Shown here in pieces: positions 21,726-33,426 of a stretch of 64,000 bases of DNA. Every line of letters starts with the position of its first letter. The stretch's first letter is position 1. The notes under the pieces were generated by a model. The model was not told the origin of the DNA, made no database searches, and saw only the letters and a list, made by a program, of their open reading frames with translations. The stretch is from Pterois miles. Lineage: Eukaryota > Chordata > Actinopteri > Perciformes > Scorpaenidae. The position numbers and the translations under genes were made by a program. Location of the stretch: contig CAMQGK010000038.1 in the NCBI GenBank assembly GCA_947000775.1, forward strand, positions 2,646,501 through 2,710,500, given 5' to 3'.

Positions 21726-24389
21726 GACAGACAAAATTATGGCTGTTTTTCAGGCCGCACTGGTTTATACTGGGTGTGAATTAGCTCTGCTGATGGATGG
21801 GAGAGGCAGAGGAGCCACTCACACTTTACTGTGACTCTTTGCTTGATTTTCTGGGTCCACAAATATTAATTTACCTCCTGACAGGTATGAAGATTTTGTT
21901 TTGGTCTAAATGTCCTGAACTGTTTTAATTGTTTTCCTTCACAAGAATATATTATTTGTAATTTTTAGGAAATTATCAGAAGATTGCAGCACCTGAAATA
22001 AACTCTCACAACATTTCAGACTGGTTTAATTAGCTGAAGTTATTGTATATGTACAGTTTCTGATTGTTTTAGTATAGTATATTTTATTTTTGTTTTTCCT
22101 CTTGAGATTAGGAAAAAAGCAAATGGTGTTTCAGGAAGCTGCCTTTTCTTTTTTATATGTTGTCACCAATCCAACCTCTGCCTTTAAGTGCCACGTTATT
22201 CCACACTGAACAAGAGCTAGAAACCGCTTAAAATGTGATTTTTAAAAATGCTTAAATCAATATTTGTCCTCACTTTATAAATCTACATTTTCTGTGTTTC
22301 TCATGGTAACTATGAGCCAAAACAACTGTAAGCTCTTGTTCAGGTTAAATTGATCCAAACGTGATTAAATTACCACTGACAGATTACTTTCAGTTACACT
22401 CAGTTTGATAATTCAAGGACACTTTTAAATTTAAATAAAATGTAATTAATTATTACCATCCTCTTGCACTGTTCTTTGCTCAGCAGGATTTCTCTCTTGA
22501 GCTGCTGCTGTGACGTGAAACTTTCCCTCCAGAAATACAAATATATAACTATAAAGAACGTATCTATCATCTAACTGTGTTTTAATAAAAGTCAGTTTGT
22601 CTCCTTGACATTTGAATTAAATGAAAAAGAAAGTAAGGGTTTTTGTGAAGTGGACAGAAAACTTTGCATCTCACACACACACACACAATGAAAAGGTGTA
22701 AATACATTGTCTCCCCAAGACAAATACATAATCTTTCCTCTACGTCCTCGTTATAACAGCAGCTAGAATATATTAAATTTAAATAAATCATCACAATGTT
22801 CCATCAGAGGTTTTGAGACGCCGTTGATATTGTGGTCGTTATCCCTTCAGTATCTGACCACAGCGTATTAATGAGCAGAAGAGTCATGTAACGCTGGGAT
22901 TTAAAGGGATATTCATATCATATCCATATTGTGCGATAAATACCATGATGTCAGATTTTATCCATGTCGACGAACGTGGTGTGTTTTCTTCACACTTCAA
23001 ACTTTCACCAGATTTGCAAGAAGAGGAATAGAAATGAAACTATTAAAATACAGACAAATGATAATGTAAAGAAGAGCTGGTGTCAGTTTCTTAATCTAAA
23101 GTAAACAATATAATTTTCTTAGTAAAATGAAATAAATGTGTTACACTATATTTTTTTTGCTGTATGATGAATTCATCAACCTGCGCCTTTATTTTGACGG
23201 CGTACCTGAAGCTGAACTCATCTTCTTCAGGCAAAATAAAGTGTTTGAGTGTGTGTTGATATGAGAACCAGAGCATATAAAACCAGCAAGAGGAACCTCA
23301 TTAATGTCACATCCTGCAGCGATTCACCACCAACGACAACACGACCGAAGAGGGAAATAACAGGCATCTGATTGGCACAGAGAGGCACTCTGGGTAAGAG
23401 AAAGAAAGAACACAAAGGGGATGTGAACATCCATCGCACTTCAAATATTATCTCACAGCATCAGGACTGATGGAGCGCCGGGCAGCGATGTACGGCCCGC
23501 TGACGCTCCCATCATCCATCTGTTGAGTGAACAAGGTCTGAGACTCCATTACTCTAAATCTACCTCCTGCTTCGCCGATCTAATACACATTTGAATCAAT
23601 CAACAGTGTGCATTCTGATCACAGCGTAATGGATTATGAAGAGCGAAGGTTGGCGTGCAGAGAGGCAAAGACGTCAGGCTGAGATACAGTCAGGCAGATT
23701 GCGTCCAGAACGACACGGCGGTCTGCGCCGAGTTAATGACTCCTCTCTGATTCCGGTCTGTGGAGATTAATCCGAATCTCGGCGGCGGTGAGAAGAACAA
23801 GACGCGGCTTGGTCGATGACTTCCTGTTAATAATATTCCTGTACGCTGTGGAGGCGGCGATCTTGAATTGTTCCGCTCGGCAGTGGTGTCACCTGAATTA
23901 ACCCCCCCCTCCTCGGAGTGCTGTTAGAGACGAGCTGACAGGATTAAAGCAACGTTCATCACAGGAAACACACACTAGGCTCAGAGTATGTGTGAACACA
24001 TCTCCTGGCTCAATGTGATGGAGGAACGGCAGCCATGTTTTACACAATGGAGATGTAAACTGTGTGTGAGCGCTCTTTAAACGCCATCATCAAATGTCAT
24101 ATCTGAACACACTGCATCACCCTGATTGAAATTTACAAGTCACAATCACCAAACACATTTATGAAACTAGATTCTCTGCAGGTTAGTAAGGTGTTGGGCT
24201 GATCGGTGTAAGTCATGTTAGCAGCGTGTTTCTACGGTCACTGTCTCAGGAAACTGGACCGTTCCAACCCGGCTCAAAGGCTGCAGCAGTCCACGCAAGT
24301 TCATACATAAAACCACACTAAAGTTAACATATAATGACCAAAATTAGTCATGTCATCAAATGAATGTAGTGCATGAATATGTGGCATAT
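21726..24389. other. Long unique non-coding stretch
   Basis: About 2.7 kb without recognised genes. A (CA)n run sits at 22673-22687. The part at 23460-23900 is CpG-containing and repeat-free (for example ATTAATCCGAATCTCGGCGG at 23767-23786) and is another enhancer-like candidate. Short frames lack motifs. Confidence 0.4.
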
Positions 24390-24905
24390 CTGCTGTGGAG
24401 GTGCTGAAGGCGCAGAACCAAACAAAGGTAATGTCAGGTGGATGTGGCTGTAGGAAAAGAGAGACAACAATGAGCAGCTTTTATAGCCCAGAAGGCCGAG
24501 GTGAGCTCAATCAAGCTGACAACACTCCCTCCTCAGCCAATTGTTCGCCAGTGAAGCCAAGACAGGAGGAGGGGGGCGTCGCAGGACCCAAACACAGACG
24601 GACCAATGAGGAGGCAGAAGGAAAAGTTCAATGATTTCTTGTTGTTGACACCCTGACAGATAGTCCAAGGGATGGCAGGTAATAGCAGACAGGCAGCACC
24701 AAGCAGTTGGCAGATAAAGCAGGTAAATCCAAAACACTAGAAAAACAGGCTGGTTCTCTGAGCGCCAACACTCAGACCATGGACACAAGGGGAGACAGGT
24801 GAAACTAATCATGGCGGGGCAGGAAGTAAATCAAGACATGGCACAAGACTACAGATGAATGACTGAATGAATGAAACACAAGAGTTCATCTCAGTTCAGT
24901 CCCCA
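24390..24905. repeat. Probable dispersed fish repeat
   Basis: CGCAGGACCCAAACACAGAC, then GGAGACAGGTGAAACTAATC and GGCGGGGCAGGAAGTAAATC resemble a teleost interspersed repeat known from memory. The ends are not determined. The 79-codon frame inside is not a gene. Confidence 0.4.
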
Positions 24906-24914
24906 TAAAGTCCA

Positions 24915-25100
24915 GAGCCAGACTGGGACGGTCTGTCCTCCACTTTGGTCCAGATATTATCTCAACAACTTTTATGGGATAGATGGTGATGAAATATGGG
25001 TCATCATTCAGGATGAACTGTAATAACTTTGGTGATCGTCTGCGCCATCATCAGGTCAACATGTTAATGCGTCCATGCGTCCAACACTTTTAATACACCT
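24915..25100 (+). repeat. Dispersed fish repeat (ATCTCAACAACTTTTATGGG family)
   Basis: ATCTCAACAACTTTTATGGG ATAGATGGTGATGAAATATG, then AACTTTGGTGATCGTCTGCG CCATCATCAGGTCAACATG. This is the same family as the fragments near 17600 and 36530. Confidence 0.6.
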
Positions 25101-25103
25101 ACA

Positions 25104-25413
25104 GGGGGGCGGCAGTAGCTCACTCCGTAAGGACTTGGGTTAGGACGCGGAGGACGCCGGTTCAAGTCCCCCATGGACCAAGACCAACTGGTTGCTGGAG
25201 AGGCCAGTTTACCTCTTGGGCACTGCCGAGGTGCCCCTGAGCAAGGCACCGAACCCCCAACTGCTCTGGGCGCTTGTCAGGAGCAGCCCCCTCACTCTGA
25301 CATCTCTCCATTGACGCATGTATACGTACTGTGTAAACAACAGAGTGTAAAACTGAATTTCCCCACTGTGGGACTAATAAAGGAATATCTTCTTCTTCTT
25401 CTTCTTCTTCTTC
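25104..25413 (+). repeat. tRNA-derived SINE, family A (copy 2)
   Basis: GGGGGGCGGCAGTAGCTCAC at the 5' end, B-box GGTTCAAGTCC at 25159-25169, GTGCCCCTGAGCAAGGCACC in the body, GTGGGACTAATAAAGGAATA at the 3' end and a (CTT)n tail. Full length in plus orientation. Confidence 0.9.
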
Positions 25414-25445
25414 AGATCAGACTGGTTGTACTGGACTGCTCTCAT

Positions 25446-25510
25446 AGGTGTGTATGTATACAGTGTGTGTGTGTGTATATATATGTATATATATATATAC
25501 ACATACATAC
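25446..25510. repeat. Mixed (GT)n/(TA)n microsatellite
   Basis: A GTGTGTGTGTG run followed by alternating TA/CA. Its last 8 bp (ATACATAC) are the duplicated target of the adjoining hAT element. Confidence 0.93.
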
Positions 25511-26533
25511 TAGGGGTGGGACGGTTCATAAAATTCACGGTTCGGTTCAAATCACGGATTGGGGTCACAGTTTTCGGTTCGGTACATTGGTAAACAGTAT
25601 TTATGTTACAATAAGGAGGCCAATTCCCAATTTCAACAGCTTTTTATTTATCTCCCAAAATAAGTCAACTGTTTGCCTGAACAGCAGTAGACCAGGCTAA
25701 CATAAGGAACAAGTGCCACTGTGTTATTTAAAAATAATTATCGGCTCAGGCCATCAACAGAAAGCACAGTTTGGGAATTACTTCTGCATCTGCGAGACGG
25801 CATATTACAGCGTAGCTCAAGTACTCTAATCATATGCTGAAATCTGGTGTCCTCCACGACTGCATGAGGCTGAATATCTTTCGCTATAAACATCCCCGAT
25901 GCTGTATTTCTGTTTTTTTCCCTGTCTGAGTTGCATGTAGAGGCTGTTTAAATGCTGTTGGGAGAAGGAGTTGCTCTTTCCTCCCTGACTTTCTCCTCCT
26001 TCTTCTATCAACGGACAGCATAGCCGCTAGCATAAGCCACACAGTTGACGTTTTATCCACCACTTTTTCCCCCCATCACTGTCATACGTAACACCAGATC
26101 CGTAATGCTCCCACACAGCAGAGCAAAACGACGCTGGTGGATCTTCTACCTGAACTTTATTGTGTAAACTCGCCGTTTCCTTAACAGAATGACAGCCGTA
26201 CTCTGCACTTCATCGGTGTCTCTGCCAGCTGAGAAGTCCGAGAGGGAAGGAGGCTGGGTCACGCTTCATCAGCATGTCGTATCTTTGGCGGTACAACACA
26301 TGCGAAGTAAAATCTGGTCCGCCCTCGCTGAAATTGAGCCAATAACAATGTACGACAGCAGCGTCATATTCCTGTTGATTTCTAGTGTGACAATAAATGG
26401 GATGAAAAAACTATACAATCGGCCTCATAACCTATTTCAAATGAACCGAACGATACATACACAAACCGAACCGTGACTAGCGAACCGAACGGTTCAGATT
26501 TTTACCCAAACCGTTCCCATCCTTAATACATAC
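25503..26533 (-). mobile_element. Internally deleted hAT transposon (copy 2) with perfect 8-bp duplication
   Basis: The element is 25511-26525. It is flanked by ATACATAC at 25503-25510 and 26526-26533. The left end TAGGGGTGGGACGGTTC and right end, as reverse complement, TAAGGATGGGAACGGTTTG agree with copy 1. Its coding remnant on the minus strand (GKSNSFSQQHLNSLYMQLRQ) matches the part just after the BED finger of copy 1, so copy 2 lies in the opposite orientation. It is about 1.0 kb, shorter than copy 1, with no usable transposase. Confidence 0.9.
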
Positions 26534-26559
26534 ACATTATATGGTGACCTGGTTGCTGT

Positions 26560-26590
<31 letters not shown>

Positions 26591-28090
26591 GAGGATGAGG
26601 CCCAGAAACCAAACCAGTGACGTGAGAAACTCCAGCAGCTGGCTGCAGGGTCTCTGCACATTCAGAGTACTAAACCCGTCATGTCGTTTAACACTCAGAC
26701 GTCCTCCCACATAAATCCAGAAATCTCTGCTGCTAAATGAGTATTTCTCTCTTTCCTGCATCAATTAAAGTAAAACTGAAACAACACAAAACTCCAGATC
26801 TGCTCGGATGTTTTCAGCCATTTGCATGTGTGTGTTTTCATTTCCAAGAACTACAAGGGAATAAGAGATTAAAGAGATAAAACTTGGTCTTTTATGTCTT
26901 AAGCACTTTGCTAATTAGCGGAGCAGCAGCAGAGAGAAAGCATGAATACATTTCGGGTAAATGGAGTCGGAATAAAGACGAAGAGTGAAAACAACGACCC
27001 CCCCACCCCGTCTCCTCCCCGGGGAGCCGGGGCTCGCTTCATTACATGTCGATGGAAATGATGCAAGCAGCTGCTCAGACTGCACGTTATACCACTCTGC
27101 ACTGTAAAAATATATCACAGTTATTTCTATTTAAAATCATCAGGCTGTCTGCACATGTATAATGCCTTGTTGAATTAAAAAAAAATAAATCCAACAAATT
27201 TGATTTCAGTGAACAACCGTTAGGTCGTATTTACAGTCACTGGGTCAGATTTCCTTTTAAATGAAAGAAATGTAATATAACATTAATAACTATGTTTCTT
27301 TACAGTATAATCAGCTGATAATAAGAGTTTTGTTAGCTTTGTTCATATCTCCATAGGGAGCAGGTCCTCTTCACAAAGTCCACCATGTTTCTACAGTAAC
27401 AGACCACTCACTTCCCACGTGGACACACCGACTCTGTTACTCTGTAAATGACCTACGCTACTCTAAAACAGCTCTCCAGAGCGACATTCACATTTTAGTA
27501 GTAGCAGTAGTAGTATTTTTATTCTGTCATCACACACAATACAATACGTATGAACAGTACAATCAGTATTAACAAAGTCAGCAGTCTTTGTATTAAGCCA
27601 GACAAAATTGCCTCTGCATTTGATTATTATTAGATTTAGTAATAATTTCTTCAATAACTAGCTCTGAAAGCAGAAGTCTAGGAAAAATAATTGCCAGCAA
27701 AAATATTGTACAATTTATTTAAAAAAAAGTTCAGTAACAAAAACACATGCTTGTGCATCAATATACTGTATAGGCAGCACGTAGACAAAAATACTGAATG
27801 CGGGCACACACTCACATTTCTGTGTTATTATAACATAAATCCCATGAATTTATGAGATTCAGAAACCCTCATCATTACTCATCCATCAGAGATCAAAATA
27901 ACTCTCTAGTGAATAATAAAAGGTTTTTTTTTACTGTCACACAAATATTATCAAACACAATTTATTCCATTAACTTTGTTTAACTTTGTGGTGGGAGTTG
28001 AGAGGGGCGGAACTATACAACAGATCAATGAGCTCTGATCTAACGTTCAGTCTGTGGCCTATAAACTGTTAGTGATCAACAGCTGATCAG
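26534..28090. other. Unique non-coding sequence with two T-tracts
   Basis: Poly-T runs lie at about 26560-26571 and 26575-26588. Nothing else is recognised. Low-complexity TAGTAGCAG occurs at ~27495-27516. Confidence 0.45.
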
Positions 28091-28094
28091 CTGA

Positions 28095-28475
28095 GATCAT
28101 GTGATAGATGACAGTGGTGCGACAGTGTTTTACTGCCTCGTAGCAAAGAAGACATACCGGCTGGTCTCCATTAACCACCAACATGGATTCTCTTTCTGTC
28201 TCTCATTAAACTTCCTTCCCTCTGCAACAACTTTCCTTTTCTTGGACATTTTGGTACGACTCATATTTTTTACGACCCCATCACTCGCCGCTGCAGGAAT
28301 CCAGTGACACTGAGACGCTTCAGTGTGCATGTAACAAAATTGAGATGCATTGTGGGACATGTAGTTTCAGGTCACCATATTTCTGTAAAGCAGCATAGAA
28401 TTGTATGATAAGCAAAACATATTAAAAATCAGGTACTGGTCCTATTTTGGCTCGTGGGCCTTGAGTTTGACACAT
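28095..28475 (-). mobile_element. Charlie-like hAT fragment
   Basis: The right edge reads GGGCCTTGAGTTTGACACAT. This is the reverse complement of the GTGTCAAACTCAAGGCCC start shared by Charlie-type hAT elements. Minus-strand sequence gives MSKKRKVVAEGRKFNERQKE, then in a shifted frame VNGDQPVCLLCYEAV, resembling the N-terminal zinc-finger part of those transposases. The remaining transposase is absent. Confidence 0.6.
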
Positions 28476-29089
28476 ATGGTATTAAGTAGTGACTGAATAG
28501 ACAAAATGCTTAAGCTACCCACAAATAATAAAAGACAAAAAATGAAAAATCATTCACACTTTTAACCCTCATAAATAGTTTTGCAAATCATACTATTGAA
28601 AACCAAAAGCAAATTACACATTTTTAATTATATATGAGCATTATTCCAAAATTAGACCCCCAACAACAGAAATGCATCTGCTTTTAATACCCGTTTTAGC
28701 TTTTTGTACAGAAAACTTAACAAATACCTCTCAGATCATACTTCCTCTCCTGCTGTGAAAAAAACATTTGTACACCGTCTGGGAGTGACTTTGATTTAGC
28801 TCTGAACATTATTTGCATTATTTTATAATAATCATTAAATTTCACAGCATGGGAACTCAGAAACAGTGAATTAATTGATAACGAGCCTTATTGATAATAC
28901 GTATGGCTCGTTTTTTTTTAGTAAAACGATTGAATTTATAGTCATTTTAAAAGTCGACCCCCACAATCCCACACAGTAAGAAATATAAGGAAGCATAAGT
29001 GAACAATAAATTACATGCAAGGCCTCATAATTTAATATACCCCCTGATTTATACAGGGGTGACGTAGTTTAAAGAGTAAACACACATGA
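28476..29089. other. AT-rich non-coding sequence
   Basis: Nothing recognised. Direct words ATTGATAA occur at ~28872 and 28890. Confidence 0.45.
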
Positions 29090-29375
29090 GGGGTGGGATT
29101 GATCCAGCAAACACAGGACAATCATCCAGCAGACTGCTGTTCACGTCCCGTTGTTGACAATATGAAGTTTCACTTCCGTGTTACATACGAGGTAATATTA
29201 AGCCAAACCTTGATGTTTTTCCTAAATCACTCCGTGGATTTGTTGCCTAACCCAACTGAGTGTTTTGTTTAATTCACAACGTTAAGCGTGCATCGTAGTT
29301 CAAGGCGCTGGGCTACCCAGTTCATCAGTAAGTGACGAGTTGGGATGAGTTGTAAAGTCAGGGTCAGTCGTCCTT
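29090..29375 (+). repeat. Dispersed fish repeat
   Basis: ATATGAAGTTTCACTTCCGT GTTACATACGAGGTAATATT, then CGCTGGGCTACCCAGTTCAT CAGTAAGTGACGAGTTGGGA. I recognise this from memory as a teleost interspersed repeat without a sure name. Confidence 0.55.
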
Positions 29376-30074
29376 ATAAAGATGATTTGATCTGATTCAC
29401 CTTGTTCAATCACAGCTGTGATTAAATTAATTGATAATACTTATAATGAGCTCACGATAGAGGTCGACTCAGTAACATTTTTACAGTGTTCCTCTGCTTT
29501 CCATATAGATGCAGTGTGAGCGTCGCAGCCTCTTGATAACAGGAACACCGCGCTCGGCTGCAACACAGCAGAAGAAGAAGAAGAAGCAGCACATGTTTAA
29601 TTCATCCACCCTGCACGTCCCTCAAGTTAATTCCACCGCGGGCAGTGTTTATTTCTGCTTTGTACTTTTGTTTAAAGCCAGTTGTTGACAACTCTTGAAC
29701 ATGTCAAACTATCACCGCTAATAATTGCTTAAGGAGCAGGAACTTTCTGCAAATGTTGGTTCCAGCACAAAACACTCCTCCTCCTCGCCTCCTCTCTGTC
29801 TTCGCTCCTGAAAGTCTCTCAGATGAATTTTTGATTTTTTCCTCTTCAATGCCCGACTCTCAGCAAAAAGATTCCCTCTGTAATTCAAAGCGATAGCTGC
29901 GAGAGAAAGAATAAGAAAGAATAATGTAGCGCTGCCGCCTCTTCCTCCAAAAGCTGCTTTCATTCTTTTTTCTTTTTTTTTTGTCATGTTTGGTGGGAAA
30001 AAACTGTGCTGCTCTTTTCCTCTTTTTTGATTAGTTCAGTTTCTATTCTCTCGCTCCCTGACCCGGGAGAAAGA
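29376..30074. other. Unique non-coding sequence
   Basis: A short (AGA)n run lies at 29571-29587. No gene is recognised. Confidence 0.45.
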
Positions 30075-30997
30075 TTCTTCCTCTTCTTCTCTCTTCTCCT
30101 TCTCTCCTCCCTTCTTCCTTCTCCTCTTTTTTCTTCTTTCTGTCTTCTTCTTCCACTCCTTCTCTCTTCTTCTCCTCCTCCTTATTTCTTCTTCTTCTTC
30201 TAACTTCTTCCTTCTCTTCTCTTCTTCTCCTCCCCTCTTCTTCTCCTTTCTACTTCTTATTCTTCTCCTCTTCTTTCTCTTCTTCTTCTTCTATATTATT
30301 CCTTCTCTCTTCTCCTCCCTTCTTCTCCTCCTCTCTTCTTTTTCTCTGCCTTTCTCCTATCTTCTTCTCCTTCCCTCTTCTTCCTTCTCTCTTCTTCTTC
30401 CTCTTCGTCTGCTCCTTCTCTTTTTCTTCTGTTCTTATCTTCCGTTCTCCTTCTCTCTTCTCCCTTCTTCCCCTCTCTTCCCCTCCTCCATTCTTCTTCT
30501 CCTTCTCTCTTGTTCTTCTCCTTCTCTCTCCTCCCCTCCTCCCTTCTTCTTCTCCTTCTCTCTCCTCCTCTCTTCTCCTCCTCCCTTCTTCTCTCTTGTT
30601 CTTCTCCTTCTTTCTCCTCCTCTCTTCTTCTTCTCCTTCTCTCTCCTCCTCTCTTCTCCTTCTCTCTCTTCCCCTCCTCCTCTCTTCTTCTACTTCTCTC
30701 TCCTCCTCTCTTCTTCTCCTTGTCTCTTCTCCTCCTCCTCTTCTTCTCTCTTGTTCTTCTCCTTCTCTCTCCTCCTCTCTTCTTCTTCTCCTTCTCTCTC
30801 CTCCTCTCTTCTCCTTCTCTCTCCTTGTCTCTTCTCCTCCTCCCTTCTTCTCTCTTGTTCTTCTCCTTCTCTCTCCTCCTCTCTCCTCCTTCTCTCTCTT
30901 CCCCTCCTCCTCTCTTCTTCTCCTTCTCTCTCCTCTCTTCCCCTCCTCCTCTCTTCCCCTCCTCCTCTCTTCTTCTCCTCCTCTCCTCCTCTCTTCT
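30075..30997. repeat. Polypyrimidine tract (TTC/CTC), ~0.92 kb
   Basis: Almost uninterrupted C and T on the plus strand, with loosely repeating TTCTCCTTCTCTCTCCTCC units. The frames on either strand (Ser/Leu-rich on plus, Glu/Arg-rich of 306 codons on minus) are direct consequences of composition, not genes. Tracts like this can form triplex (H-DNA). Confidence 0.95.
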
Positions 30998-31260
30998 GTG
31001 ATGTAGTGGGGAATAATAATGTAATGCTGAGGAAGATGAATCGGTACAAGCAGCGGCCCGGCGGCGGTATACACCTCTCTCTTTGGGTCAATGCTATTTC
31101 TCTTCAGACGGCGCCGCCGCCACTCAACTGGAGCTGCCAGTTGATTAATCCCAATTAGACGGGCTGTCACTTTCCCGCAGCGAAGGAGGGAGGACGGCGA
31201 CGGTTTCCTCTCCTGTTCGGGTCTGACAGAGGCAGAGGAAGAACAGGAAAGAGGATGTTT
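30998..31260. other. Unique sequence, possible conserved element
   Basis: ATTAATCCCAATTAGACGGG at 31143-31162, beside a GC-rich GGCGCCGCCGCCA word, looks enhancer-like. No further support is available. Confidence 0.3.
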
Positions 31261-31312
31261 CCTCCGTCTGTCTGTCTGTCTCTCTGCAGGCAGACAGACA
31301 GACAGACGGAGG
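31261..31312. repeat. Inverted repeat of (CTGT)n/(ACAG)n, 21-bp arms
   Basis: Left arm 31261-31281 begins CCTCCGTCTGTCTG. Right arm 31292-31312 is its exact reverse complement, ending GACGGAGG. The spacer is 10 bp and contains CTGCAG. Confidence 0.95.
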
Positions 31313-31902
31313 AATAATGAGTCTCTCTCCGACTCGACTCCTCTGACAGTCGGTTCAGAGACTCTCGTTCTGTCTGTCAGTCCTCACGGTGGAGGAGACA
31401 TCAGTGTGTTAATCCTTGTAAATTTACACATTTAATGACTTTTAATAACTGAGAAAAATAAAACAGGAAAGGGAGAAGACAACAGTGGGACAACACAAGT
31501 TAAAGAAATGACAGAATTGATTTGTTTTAGGTTCAGAAACATCAGGATTCACAAGTAAATACATAGTTAATGATACGACTCTTTAAACGTGGCGCCTATT
31601 CACCTCAATAACAGACCACACGGAGGCGTTTTAATTCATTTATCAGCCTCAGCACAACATTTCTGCTCATTTTCAAAATCTTCACAACATTTCTCATATT
31701 TGAATGTGATCTCTGAAAAGTCGAGAATAAAGTTGTCATATCTTGAGAAAAAAAACTTGTAATATTAGTAAAGTTTTTATGGAAGCGACTGTACGCTGAT
31801 GATCAAAGATTTTCTACAACCGTTAAGCACCAACGACTGTAGTAATTACTACTGATAATGTAGTAATTAAATACTACGAATGAAGTCAAGACTACAATCA
31901 TA
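31313..31902. other. Unique non-coding sequence
   Basis: Nothing recognised. Confidence 0.45.
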
Positions 31903-33265
31903 GCTTTGTGGTTGATAAATGGCTTTCTGATTGATAGATGGCTGTCTGATTGATAACTAGCTGTCTGATTGATAGCTGACTGTATGGTTGATAGATGGCT
32001 GTCTGATTGATAACTAGCTGTTTGATTGATAGATGACTGTCTGATTGATAGATGTCTGTGTGATTGACAGATGATTGTCTGATTGATAACTAGCTGTCTG
32101 ATTGATAGATGGCTGTCTGATTGATAGATGTCTGTGTGATTATAGATGATTATAACTAGGTGTGTGATTGATAAATGATTTTTTATTATAAATGTTTTTT
32201 ATTTATAAATAATTTTTTTATATATAAATATATGTGTTATATATAAATAATTTTTTTATATATAATATTGTGTATTTATAGATTTTTTTTATTATAAATA
32301 TATGTGTATTTATATTTTTTTTTTTATAATAATATTGTGTGATTATAACTGGGTGTGTGATTTATACCTAATGTTAATATATCTATATGTGTATTTATAA
32401 ATATATGTGTGAATTAAAATTGGTTTTTTAATTATAAATTTATTTTTTAATTATTAATTTTTTTTTATTATAAATTAATTTGTGTTTGTATGGTTGATAG
32501 ATGGCTGTCTGATTGATAACTAGCTGTCTGATTGATAGCTGACTGTATGGTTGATAGATGGCTGTCTGATTGATAACTAGCTGTTTGATTGATAGTATGG
32601 TTGATAGATGGCTGTCTGATTGATAACTAGCTGTCTGATTGATAGCTGACTGTATGGTTGATAGATGGCTGTCTGATTGATAACTAGCTGTCTGATTGAT
32701 AGCTGACTGTATGGTTGATAGATGGCTGTCTGATTGATAACTAGCTGTTTGATTGATAGTATGGTTGATAGATGGCTGTCTGATTGATAACTAGCTGTCT
32801 GATTGATAGCTGACTGTATGGTTGATAGATGGCTGTCTGATTGATAACTAGCTGTTTGATTGATAGTATGGTTGATAGATGGCTGTCTGATTGATAACTA
32901 GCTGTCTGATTGATAGCTGACTGTATGGTTGATAGATGGCTGTCTGATTGATAACTAGCTGTCTGATTGATAACTAGCTGTCTGATTGATAGATGGCTGT
33001 CTGATTGATAACTAGCTGTTTGATTGATAGCTCGTATGGTTGATAGATGGCTGTCTGATTGATAACTAGCTGTCTGATTGATAGCTGACTGTATGGTTGA
33101 TAGATAGCTGTCTGATTGATAACTAGCTGTTTGATTGATAGTATGGTTGATAGATGTCTGTCTGATTGATAATGCTGTCTGATTGATAGCTGACTGTATG
33201 GTTGATAGATGGCTGTCTGATTGATAACTAGCTGTTATTGATATATGGTTGATAGAGGCTGTGAT
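31903..33265. repeat. 19-bp tandem array with 57-bp higher-order unit, interrupted
   Basis: Three 19-bp subunits alternate: TGTCTGATTGATAACTAGC, TGTCTGATTGATAGCTGAC and TGTATGGTTGATAGATGGC (3 x 19 = 57). A clean array is seen at 31903-32150 and 32485-33230. Between them, 32150-32484 is an AT-rich, T-run-filled stretch in which the pattern is barely readable. Both array edges also carry many small deletions. Confidence 0.95.
32150..32484. other. AT-rich disrupted segment inside the 19-bp array
   Basis: Traces of the surrounding unit remain (GTGTGATTGATAAATGA, GTGTGATTATAACTGGGTGT) amid runs such as TTTTTTTATATATAA. It could be a poorly polished consensus or a truly decayed part of the array. 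Confidence 0.6.
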
Positions 33266-33346
33266 TAACTTAATTTCTGCTCTGTTGACCTAAGCACATT
33301 CATCCATGAAAAAAGTTTCCAATAAAAAGACCATTTAATATCAAAT

Positions 33347-33386
33347 TCATCCATCAATCCATCGTCAAACGCTTTTCCCGTTAGGG
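33347..33386 (-). repeat. SINE family C 3'-end fragment
   Basis: ATCCATCGTCAAACGCTTTT then CCCGTTAGGGG matches the tail end of family C SINEs. It stops abruptly at the palindrome starting at 33387. Confidence 0.75.
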
Positions 33387-33426
33387 GACATATGTCACTA
33401 CTTTTAACAAAGTAGTGACATATGTC
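33387..33426. repeat. Perfect palindrome, 18-bp arms, 4-bp loop
   Basis: GACATATGTCACTACTTT (33387-33404), spacer TAAC, then its exact reverse complement AAAGTAGTGACATATGTC (33409-33426). Confidence 0.97.

Noticed and set aside
25104..25180. tRNA gene
   Set aside because: A and B boxes are present, but they belong to the head of a SINE with body, 3' end and (CTT)n tail; no proper cloverleaf was found.
30250..31170. 306-codon Glu/Arg-rich minus-strand frame and its plus-strand counterparts
   Set aside because: Pure consequence of the polypyrimidine tract.
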